NCBI GenBank assembly: GCA_934725735.1
Contig: CAKVCP010000140.1
Span: 1 to 5,265 of the forward strand
DNA: 5,265 nt
From: an uncultured Thermoguttaceae bacterium
Lineage (GTDB): Bacteria > Planctomycetota > Planctomycetia > Pirellulales > Thermoguttaceae
Direction of reading: 5' to 3'
The notes below the pieces were generated by a model. It saw only the letters and a program-made list of their open reading frames with translations, was not told the origin of the DNA and did not search any database. Shown one piece after another: positions 1 through 5,200 of the stretch (the stretch's first letter is position 1; every line of letters begins with the position of its first letter). A program made the position numbers and the translations under genes.

Positions 1-240
1 GTGGAATTCAACAAAGAGCGAGAAGAGGATGTGAACGATAAAACCGCCCGCGAGCGCCGGAACCATCAGTTGCACGAGGGGATTAGTGTCCATGAACGCG
101 CAGACCGTGCCGTAAAGGTCGCGCGAGACGAGCGCACACGCGTTCAGGCCGGCGTGCAAAGCGAGGAAAACCAACAAGAATAAGCCTGAGAGGCTCATTA
201 TTAGTTTCTTACCGATTGATGAACAAAGGAAATTGACCAT
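1..240 (-). CDS. sdhC: Succinate dehydrogenase/fumarate reductase cytochrome b subunit, N-terminal part (3' end off the left edge)
   Basis: Membrane anchor of complex II, which binds heme b and passes electrons between the quinone pool and the SdhB iron-sulfur subunit in the cytoplasmic membrane. Reading the minus strand from the ATG at 240-238 gives 80 uninterrupted codons to the window edge. The N-terminus carries SSIGKKLIMSLSGLFLLVF, typical of the single-polypeptide, five-helix b558 family of Bacteroides and Bacillus. A first membrane helix spans about residues 13-38 and a second about 55-77. His29 and His70 sit where the first two heme-ligand histidines occur in this family (family knowledge; Bacillus subtilis SdhC uses His28 and His70). 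No strong Shine-Dalgarno precedes the ATG, but the conserved SSIGKK motif at residues 7-12 rules out the later Met15 as start. The flavoprotein and iron-sulfur genes would be expected further left. The family is clear; whether it works as dehydrogenase or fumarate reductase cannot be told from this fragment. Confidence 0.9.
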   Translation of the reverse strand, partial: MVNFLCSSIGKKLIMSLSGLFLLVFLALHAGLNACALVSRDLYGTVCAFMDTNPLVQLMVPALAGGFIVHILFSLFVEFH

Positions 241-343
241 GGTTTGTGATTCTGTAATGCTTTCGCGGTTAAAATATTATGACGAACGCGTCAAACTTAC
301 GCTCAACTTCATTCGTCGCCACTACTCTAGCGTAATAGCGAAA

Positions 344-412
344 GACGTCGACTCGACTCCGCAAGAAATAAACCCGCACAAGGCGAACCTCAGTCGACGT
401 CGTTTCGTCGAC
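344..412 (-). repeat. Inverted repeats in the sdhC leader
   Basis: GACGTCGACT (344-353) and its exact reverse complement AGTCGACGTC (392-401) are 38 bases apart. The right arm also takes part in a tight hairpin, GTCGACG (393-399), six-base loop, CGTCGAC (406-412). The two structures share bases 393-399 and so exclude each other. If the sdhC transcript starts near 491, both fall in its untranslated leader. GTCGAC-type words are common in this genome's coding style, so chance is a real alternative. Confidence 0.35.
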
Positions 413-455
413 CGCCCCTCGCGCGTTTCTCGGAGTTAATTTCTCAAGACCCCTC

Positions 456-480
456 GTTAGCGTTTACTAACTTATAAACG
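456..480 (-). repeat. Short overlapping inverted repeats just after the predicted sdhC transcription start
   Basis: CGTTTA (461-466) pairs with TAAACG (475-480), and GTTAG (456-460) pairs with CTAAC (467-471). They overlap, so only one can form at a time. They lie about 11-35 bases after the predicted start of the sdhC transcript. The stems are short (6 and 5 bp) and AT-rich, so any role is uncertain. Confidence 0.25.
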
Positions 481-497
481 TCTTTACACCATTAATA

Positions 498-526
498 ATA
501 CTACCCCTTGACGCCCTGTTTGTCAA
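498..526 (-). promoter_or_regulatory. Sigma70-like promoter reading toward sdhC
   Basis: On the minus strand TTGACA (526-521) is a perfect -35 consensus. It is followed by exactly 17 bases (520-504) and TAGTAT (503-498), which matches four of six positions of the -10 consensus. Transcription would start near 491, giving sdhC an untranslated leader of about 250 nt. No other gene lies downstream on this strand, so sdhC and its operon are the likely target. This is much the best promoter match in the window. Confidence 0.7.
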
Positions 527-540
527 GTTGGCGCAAGGGG
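504..540. repeat. Inverted repeat enclosing the -35 box of the sdhC promoter (candidate operator)
   Basis: The arms CCCCTTG(A)CGCC (504-515) and GGCGCAAGGGG (530-540) are complementary over 11 bp with one unpaired A, around a 14-base centre. The -35 hexamer (521-526) lies inside the centre and the left arm fills most of the spacer up to the -10 box. A second, nested symmetry CTTGAC (507-512)/GTCAAG (522-527) includes the -35 itself. Such symmetry over a -35 and spacer suits a dimeric repressor site. The alternative, an intrinsic terminator on the plus strand (the right arm is followed by gttttggtaatttt), is possible but would have no gene to terminate. The symmetry is seen; operator function is inferred. 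Confidence 0.5.
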
Positions 541-660
541 GTTTTGGTAATTTTGGTAATGTTTTTCTATAACAAAACAGAGGAAATTTTCATCTTTTAG
601 GCAATGATTAACAGTACGAAAACACCGGATCTTCTGTGCCCTTGTCTATTCACTCTATTA

Positions 661-1590
661 TTAAGGGAGAATCTTTCCCGTCGATAAGTAAAGCTTGTAC
701 CAGTCGTCCCTCTCCATCTCGATTTCCGTCGCTTTGCAAAGGTCGGCGAGACGCTCGGGATTCATCGTCCCCAAGATCGCCTGAAACTGCGCCGGATGCC
801 GCAAAATCCACGCGATCGCCGTCGCTCCCTTCGAAAGGTCGTATTTCTTTCCCACCTCTTCCAGCGCTGCGTTGAGACCCGGATACTTCGGATTGTCGAT
901 GAACGTTCCTTCAAAGAAACCGTATTGCAACGGAGACCACGCCTGAACCGTAATATTATTTAAACGACAATAGTCGAGGAGCCCGCAATCCCGATCGATC
1001 GAATATTCCGACGTCCTGTTATTTACAAAGAGGGCGTGATCGAGAAGTTGCGATTCCGTCAACGACAATTGGAGCTGATTGAAAACGATCGGAGAGTTGA
1101 GGGATTGCGAGAGGAGTCGGCACTGCGTCGGAGAGAGGTTGCTCACGCCGAAGTTGCGGATTTTGCCCGCAGTGAAGAGCTCTTCGATCGCCCCGGCGAC
1201 TTCGTCCGGCTCAAAGAGAAGATCGGGACGATGGAGAAGGAGGGAGTCGAGATAATCGGTTTTGAGTCGCGCGAGGATCTCGTCGACCGCCGTGAGAATC
1301 GCGCCGCGCGACCAGTCGAAGACTTGACGCTGGGGATAGATTCCGCACTTCGATTGGATGAAGACGTCTTCTCGTTTGATCCCGGATCCGGCGAACGCTT
1401 CGCCGAAACGCGTTTCCGCTTCGCCGTCCTTTCCGTAACATGTCGCGTGGTCGAAAAAGACGACGCCCAGATCGACGGCGTTGCAAATGAGGCGGCGCGC
1501 CGCCGCGACGTCGAGGGATGGAAGGCGCATGCACCCTTGGATGATCGCGGGCAAGTCTTTGCGCGCTCCTTTAACATGGATATATTTCAC
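661..1590 (-). CDS. Aldo/keto reductase, YdhF-type
   Basis: A soluble NAD(P)H-dependent oxidoreductase that would reduce an aldehyde or ketone; its substrate cannot be told from sequence. The 309-residue product has the usual TIM-barrel length. The catalytic tetrad is complete: Asp47, Tyr52 (DHATCYG), Lys81 (QSKCG) and His120 (LLLHRPD). The motifs GKIRNFGVSNLSPTQ (142-156) and, near the C-terminus, AILGTMNPERLADL (cofactor-phosphate/adenine binding region) are typical. The SNxxPxQ segment and the stretch after it resemble Escherichia coli YdhF. The frame stays open 133 codons upstream, but that part is arginine-rich and unlike any family member. The GTG at 1590-1588 is chosen because AGGAGA lies six bases before it and the protein then begins with the family-like KYIHVKG. 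The gene stands alone, pointing toward sdhC but more than 400 bp away from it, and diverges from the exported-protein gene at 1859. Confidence 0.92.
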   Translation of the reverse strand: MKYIHVKGARKDLPAIIQGCMRLPSLDVAAARRLICNAVDLGVVFFDHATCYGKDGEAETRFGEAFAGSGIKREDVFIQSKCGIYPQRQVFDWSRGAILTAVDEILARLKTDYLDSLLLHRPDLLFEPDEVAGAIEELFTAGKIRNFGVSNLSPTQCRLLSQSLNSPIVFNQLQLSLTESQLLDHALFVNNRTSEYSIDRDCGLLDYCRLNNITVQAWSPLQYGFFEGTFIDNPKYPGLNAALEEVGKKYDLSKGATAIAWILRHPAQFQAILGTMNPERLADLCKATEIEMERDDWYKLYLSTGKILP

Positions 1591-1596
1591 AACCGG

Positions 1597-1602
1597 TCTC
1601 CT
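1597..1602 (-). promoter_or_regulatory. Ribosome binding site fixing the GTG start of the aldo/keto reductase
   Basis: The minus strand reads AGGAGA (1602-1597), then CCGGTT, then GTG. Complementarity and spacing are near ideal, which decides for this non-ATG start over upstream codons in the same open frame. Confidence 0.8.
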
Positions 1603-1858
1603 ATGTCGATATTTTGACGCAATAATCGTTGCGCGGGGGCTATAGCCGTTTCTTTCAGAAGGATCGCTTGAATCTGAGTGTACAGGAGACGTGTGGAAAA
1701 ACAAGCCGGAGTATTTTTGCGCTTGCGCTAAGAACGCGCTTTGTCTACAGTTGCGACGAATGGATTTGTCCGAACGCCGAGTTCGGGGCGTTCCGCAGGC
1801 GCGCGCGACGAAGCGCGTTGAGCGATCGGAACGCGTAAATAATGGAGCTTGACACTCG
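1603..1858. other. Divergent intergenic region with palindromes
   Basis: This region separates the aldo/keto reductase (leftward) from the exported-protein gene (rightward) and must hold both promoters, yet neither strand shows a convincing -35/-10 pair. It contains the 10-bp perfect palindrome GGCTATAGCC (1638-1647), the inverted repeat CGCAA (1618-1622)/TTGCG (1629-1633), and a hairpin GAACGCC (1772-1778)/GGCGTTC (1787-1793) that would fall in the leader of the rightward gene. The short palindromes are candidate regulator sites shared by both genes, but nothing proves this. Open frames here (1629-1838 and 1691-1852, plus strand) have non-ATG starts and arginine-rich products and are not called as genes. 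Confidence 0.4.
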
Positions 1859-4231
1859 ATGACCCTAAAACAGAGTTTTGCATCGCGCGCGCAACGGACG
1901 CGCGCGCTGATATTTGCCGCCGCGATCCTCTTCTGCGGTTCCTGCGTCTTTTCGACGAACGCGCGCGCCGCGGAGTCTAGTTGGCGCACTCACGCGTATT
2001 CGCAGACGTCCGAGTTTGCGCTGCGCTTGACTCTCCTTGAGTTTACCGACAAAAACGATCCGAAGTGCGTCGCGACGTCGGTTCTGACCGATAAAATGAG
2101 GCTGAAGAACTATCCGATTCAGCGCGTCGAACGCTCGCAGAACGCCGAGTCGCTCTTCTCGCTCTATCGCGTGGAGACGACGCCGACCTTCGTTCTTCTC
2201 CTCGACGGAAAAGAATTCGGACGCGCGGTCGTCGGTCAAGACGACGTGAGCGTGACGACGAAACGTCTGCTGCGCCTCTTCCAACGCGGACGCGACGCCG
2301 TCGCCGCGAATCCCAGCGCAAAGGCGCTCGGCAAACTCGTCGCAACGCGCCCGGCGCCGACTCGCGGGCTCCTGCCCCCCGACGTTCGCGCGCAAGTCGC
2401 CGACGGGGTCGCGAGCGAGGACGCCGCGCCGGAACGCGAGATCGATTACTCCGTTCTCGATTCGCGCACCGAAGAGATTTCCGATCTTATCGGCGAAGAG
2501 CGGCTTGAACGCGCGTGCGCTCGAGTCCTCGTCGAAAATCCTGAAGGGGGCGTCGAACGCGAAACCGCCGGGGTCGTCATTCACTATAATTCGCAATATC
2601 GCGAAGCGCTTGTCGCCGTCGCCGCCTCTCCCTTCAAGGGGATCGACGAGCCCGCGCTCTATCCAGGCGTGACCCTCGAAGTGTGGAATCCGCAGAAGGG
2701 CGAGATCGAGAAGACGGGCGCTCAGTGCGTCTTCTGCGATCAACAAACGGGCGTCGCTTACGTGGCGGCGCAAGTTTCGGAAGCGATTAAACCTGCGGCG
2801 TTCTTGCCCAAAAACGCGCCACTAAACGCGGGCGATCGTTGCTTCACCGCGCGGCGCGACGGCTCCGAGGTCGCGAAGACCCCTCGCGACGTCCTCAACG
2901 TCGATTTCCGACGATTCTTCGAGACTTCCGACGGGCAGAGTTCCTACGCCTCGTACGCGATCGTGACAAATCCCCAAGCGCAAGGAGCGCCCGGCGCCCC
3001 CGTCTTCGTAAAGCGCAACGGTCGTTACTATGTCGCGGGCGTCCTCGCGGCGATGAACGAAAAGGGGGAAGGAATCGTCGTTCCGGCGACGATCATGGCC
3101 CAAACGCTCCTGTCGAATCGTAATTTGACGACGGTGTATCGCGACCAGATCGCGGGTAAATTTGACGCGGCGGCGACCGACGCGGAGATCGATTCCGCGA
3201 TCGCGCGACTCGAGATTCTTGACCGCGAAAAAGCGGCTTCGCAAGCTTCCGCTCCCGCTCAGACTTCCCAATATTCCCTGCTGACGGACGATCAGAGCGT
3301 GTCCGTCGCTCTTTCCGAACCGACCGCCGCGCCGGACGCGTTCGTCGAACTCGCCGCGCAGAACGTCGATTTGGCGAATCGCGTCGAAGTGGAATCCGCG
3401 CTCGACGGCGCGACGGGCGAATCGTCGAGTTCGGAAGAATTTCCGACGAGCGCGAAGGACGCGTTTGCGCGCTCCGAGGCCGCCGCGACCGCGCTCTCCG
3501 ACAACGCCGGGTTCCAGTTCGGCGAAGACGCGTTCCCCGTCGCGAACGCTTTCCCGAGCGTCGACGAATCGACTCCGACCCAAGAAACGACGCCGGAATC
3601 TGCGGCGAACGCGCGTTCGTCCCTCGCCTTAAACGATAATTTCGCGACGCCCGGCGCCGCGCCGACTCTCCCCGAGGAGAGCCCGCTCATCGCGCAGACC
3701 CCGACCACTACCGCGACCATGATTCCGGCTCCGACGCCGACGCCGAGCGCGGCTCCGCGCGACGAATTCGCGCAGAACGCCCCCTCCCTCGATTCGAAGA
3801 ATCAGACTCCGGCGCAGACCGCCCCCGTCGCGCAGAATAACGGCGCTCTCGTCGCGTCCGCCTCGCCAACGAACGAAACGATTCGTTCTACGACTTTTGC
3901 GCCCGGCTACGACCCGCAAACGGCGGAGGTCTTCCGTCTTGAAGAGGAACAATTTGAAGAGGCTCTCGCCGCGCTTCGACGCCGAGGCTTGGAGGGCGCC
4001 GAGATCATCTGCATCGTCAACTGGGGCGGAGAATCGACTGGGGCGCGCGAATCGGAGGTCGTTCGACTCCCGCGCCGCACCGCGCTCAAGAATCCCGCCG
4101 CGTCCTCCGTCGAGCTCGCGCGAACCCCTCAAAACGTTCAGCCTCAAGCGCCGACGGTCGTTCCCCAACCGAACGCCGCGACTTCTCAGCCGACGATGAC
4201 TTCTCAGGCTCCGACGAATCTGATCTACTAG
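1859..4231 (+). CDS. Exported thioredoxin-like/degenerate trypsin-like protease fusion protein
   Basis: Function unknown; probably a secreted or periplasmic protein of 790 residues. A signal peptide is visible: basic start, hydrophobic core at residues 16-31 and likely signal-peptidase cleavage after ARA at 35-37. Residues about 50-142 resemble thioredoxin: a LLEF strand, a DPKC segment (67-70) at the CGPC position keeping only the second Cys, and a cis-Pro strand TTPTFVLLLDGKEFGR (107-122). Residues about 215-420 follow the trypsin/HtrA strand pattern, but the GNSGGP nucleophile motif reads GAPGAP (376-381) with Pro378 for Ser, and the expected His and Asp positions also appear lost. A CxxC (Cys290-Cys293) lies in this domain. 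Residues about 459-675 are low-complexity, rich in Ala, Pro, Thr and Ser. Residues 682-746 form a more structured tail with an acidic/basic helix and the strand IICIVNW. The ATG has only a weak GGAG 11 bases upstream. The gene is a single unit ending at a strong terminator. A binding, scaffold or redox-structural role is more likely than catalysis. Confidence 0.8.
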   Translation: MTLKQSFASRAQRTRALIFAAAILFCGSCVFSTNARAAESSWRTHAYSQTSEFALRLTLLEFTDKNDPKCVATSVLTDKMRLKNYPIQRVERSQNAESLFSLYRVETTPTFVLLLDGKEFGRAVVGQDDVSVTTKRLLRLFQRGRDAVAANPSAKALGKLVATRPAPTRGLLPPDVRAQVADGVASEDAAPEREIDYSVLDSRTEEISDLIGEERLERACARVLVENPEGGVERETAGVVIHYNSQYREALVAVAASPFKGIDEPALYPGVTLEVWNPQKGEIEKTGAQCVFCDQQTGVAYVAAQVSEAIKPAAFLPKNAPLNAGDRCFTARRDGSEVAKTPRDVLNVDFRRFFETSDGQSSYASYAIVTNPQAQGAPGAPVFVKRNGRYYVAGVLAAMNEKGEGIVVPATIMAQTLLSNRNLTTVYRDQIAGKFDAAATDAEIDSAIARLEILDREKAASQASAPAQTSQYSLLTDDQSVSVALSEPTAAPDAFVELAAQNVDLANRVEVESALDGATGESSSSEEFPTSAKDAFARSEAAATALSDNAGFQFGEDAFPVANAFPSVDESTPTQETTPESAANARSSLALNDNFATPGAAPTLPEESPLIAQTPTTTATMIPAPTPTPSAAPRDEFAQNAPSLDSKNQTPAQTAPVAQNNGALVASASPTNETIRSTTFAPGYDPQTAEVFRLEEEQFEEALAALRRRGLEGAEIICIVNWGGESTGARESEVVRLPRRTALKNPAASSVELARTPQNVQPQAPTVVPQPNAATSQPTMTSQAPTNLIY
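1885..1907 (+). repeat. Very GC-rich hairpin inside the start of the exported-protein gene
   Basis: GCGCGCGC (1885-1892) and GCGCGCGC (1900-1907) flank a seven-base loop, aacggac. The 8-bp all-GC stem covers codons 9-17, about 26-48 bases after the A of the start codon, within reach of an initiating ribosome. Each arm is also self-complementary. It could lower translation initiation, but it could simply reflect the genome's liking for gcg codons in an Arg/Ala-rich signal peptide. Confidence 0.45.
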
Positions 4232-4263
4232 ACCCTCATTTACTAAGAGAAACGCTCCGTTTT

Positions 4264-4314
4264 AATCGGTTCGAAGACGCCCTTATAAAAAAGGCTCTTC
4301 GAACCGATTCTTTT
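4264..4314 (+). terminator. Rho-independent terminator of the exported-protein gene
   Basis: The left arm AATCGGTTCGAAGACGCC (4264-4281) pairs with GGCTCTTCGAACCGATT (4293-4309) through 17 base pairs with a single bulged C at 4278. The loop is 11 bases and A-rich. The stem is followed by cttttatct. It starts 33 bases after the TAG stop codon. On the minus strand the stem is followed by an A-run, so it acts in one direction only. This insulates the upstream gene from the Nudix-rph unit. Confidence 0.9.
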
Positions 4315-4508
4315 ATCTATCCGCGCGCAACTTTTTTTCGATTATTTCTTAGTTAAGGATTACGTAAGTATAATAAGTCATTTTAGCATAATGTTTTAGA
4401 ACAAGATAGAAGGAAACGGTCCGCGTACCCGTCGACCCTCTTAACCTGGAGCCTGATTTCGCTATAATATCGTATCGGTGGTTTATTACTTCTTATTGTT
4501 GTAATCGT

Positions 4509-4519
4509 TATAATATAAT
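4509..4519 (+). promoter_or_regulatory. Probable -10 region of the Nudix-rph promoter
   Basis: Two overlapping TATAAT hexamers lie 22-32 bases before the chosen ATG. Start of transcription would be near 4521-4526, leaving a short leader of 15-20 nt just sufficient for the AGGAG site. The matching -35 positions (around 4486-4496, ttacttcttat) are poor, so an alternative is the TATAAT at 4473-4478 with a longer leader. Confidence 0.45.
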
Positions 4520-4527
4520 AATTCGTT

Positions 4528-4532
4528 AGGAG
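4528..4532 (+). promoter_or_regulatory. Ribosome binding site deciding the Nudix start
   Basis: AGGAG lies eight bases before the ATG at 4541. The upstream in-frame GTG at 4532 overlaps this site, so it cannot be its own start. The ATG at 4541 is therefore preferred. Confidence 0.75.
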
Positions 4533-4540
4533 TGAGCCTG

Positions 4541-5200
4541 ATGGGGGTTAGCGAGGAGGAAGTGCGTCGCGCGAAGGACGAAGAGAGAGTTCTCGCAATT
4601 CCGACGGGCGTTTTTCGCGAACTTGGGGTCTTTCAGGGATTTTCGGCGGCGATGGACGAGTGGAAAGCGTTGGCGACGTCGGAACGTCTCGTTTTTCTGC
4701 GTCGAGGGGACGCGGAACGGGATCCCGAGTATAAGCAGTTGATCCCTTACGTCCTCTTTACGCACGCGTCTCCGGAAGGCGACCGGAGCGTCTTCGCGTA
4801 CCTTCGCGGTCCAGGGCAGGGAGAGAAGCGCCTCGTTTCGAAGTGGAGCGTCGGGGTTGGCGGGCATATCAACGACGCGGACGCAGCGGAGGGAGAACTT
4901 TTCGAGTCGGGGACGCGTCGCGAGATCGCGGAAGAGGTGATTTTAGACGCGCCGATCCGCTCCTTCCAACAGGTCGGTCTCGTCAACGACGACCTTTCCG
5001 AGGTTGGTCGCGCTCATCTTGGCGTCGTTTGCGTCGCGGAGCTTGAGGCGCCGCGTTTGCGGTCGCGCGAAAAGGATTTGCTCGACGCTCGGTTTAGGCG
5101 CGTCGACGATTTGTTACAGGAAATTTCCGAAGCGCCGGAACGGTTTGAAACGTGGACGACCCTTGCGCTTCAAGGTCTCTATGGGAGCGGTAAAGAATGA
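4541..5200 (+). CDS. Nudix hydrolase, predicted phosphoesterase of the MutT superfamily
   Basis: A 219-residue cytoplasmic protein expected to cleave a nucleoside-diphosphate-linked substrate with a divalent metal; the true substrate is unknown. The Nudix box is recognisable as Glu119, seven residues, then REIAEEV (127-133), with metal-binding Glu128, Glu131 and Glu132. It is preceded by the strand SVGVGGHIN (103-111). The Gly of the canonical REUXEEXGU is Ile134, and the first Gly of the box lies further upstream than usual, so the box is divergent. The N-terminal half carries RVLAIPTGVFRELGVFQGF (16-34), then KQLIPYVLF (65-73) and AYLRGPGQGE (86-95). These match the stand-alone family annotated as predicted phosphoesterase (MutT family), as I recall it (COG4112), rather than MutT itself. 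The stop codon overlaps the next start as ATGA, so it is probably cotranscribed and translationally coupled with rph. Confidence 0.85.
   Translation: MGVSEEEVRRAKDEERVLAIPTGVFRELGVFQGFSAAMDEWKALATSERLVFLRRGDAERDPEYKQLIPYVLFTHASPEGDRSVFAYLRGPGQGEKRLVSKWSVGVGGHINDADAAEGELFESGTRREIAEEVILDAPIRSFQQVGLVNDDLSEVGRAHLGVVCVAELEAPRLRSREKDLLDARFRRVDDLLQEISEAPERFETWTTLALQGLYGSGKE

Larger units (their letters stand above)
241..660. other. Intergenic region between the aldo/keto reductase and sdhC (promoter and long leader of sdhC)
   Basis: There is no convincing gene in these 420 bases. A plus-strand frame at 233-439 is open but starts over the sdhC start codon, has no ribosome binding site and no recognisable sequence. 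On the minus strand only 11- to 17-codon frames exist before sdhC. From right to left the region holds: an AT-rich stretch after the reductase stop with no obvious intrinsic terminator; a tandem 9-bp repeat (ttttggtaa at 542-550 and 551-559); a promoter within an inverted repeat (498-540); and a leader of about 250 nt with several inverted repeats. A second possible -10 (TAATAT, minus strand, 279-274) lies close to sdhC but lacks a suitably spaced -35. Confidence 0.7.
4315..4540. other. AT-rich intergenic region upstream of the Nudix gene
   Basis: No gene is visible. The stretch is AT-rich except for a GC-richer island of about 60 bases (roughly 4411-4470). It contains TATAAT hexamers at 4369-4374, 4473-4478, 4509-4514 and 4514-4519 (the last two overlapping), none with a good -35 at 16-18 bp. 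The word GAGCCTGAT occurs at 4449-4457 and again across the Nudix start codon at 4534-4542. An 8-bp palindrome TTACGTAA lies at 4360-4367. Confidence 0.5.

Noticed and set aside
179..199. Nine-pair hairpin (AATAAGCCT/AGGCTCATT with one G-U) inside sdhC
   Set aside because: It lies within conserved sdhC codons 14-21, so the protein sequence alone can explain it.
233..439. 68-residue plus-strand frame over the sdhC start and leader
   Set aside because: It has no Shine-Dalgarno or recognisable protein features and is antisense to the sdhC start and leader.
504..545. Hairpin read as a plus-strand intrinsic terminator
   Set aside because: There is no plus-strand gene upstream and the T-run is broken. 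Its fit with a near-consensus minus-strand promoter makes an operator more likely, though this is not settled.
1691..1852. 53-residue plus-strand frame ending six bases before the exported-protein start
   Set aside because: Its GTG start is only two bases after AGGAG, too close for normal initiation. The product is arginine-rich without recognisable motifs; more likely leader sequence.
1842..1862. Six-codon frame (MELDTR) overlapping the exported-protein start as ATGA
   Set aside because: It has no ribosome binding site of its own and frames of this size are common by chance.
1591..1989. 133-codon N-terminal extension of the aldo/keto reductase frame
   Set aside because: It is arginine-rich, resembles no family member, overlaps the divergent gene's start at 1859 and is not needed. 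The GTG at 1590 has an AGGAGA site and gives a normal family length.
2822..3583. Long minus-strand open frames opposite the exported-protein gene (also 1865-2773 and 3629-4168)
   Set aside because: They are shadows caused by GC-rich codon use; their products are Arg-rich with no motifs, while the plus-strand frame has a signal peptide and domain structure.
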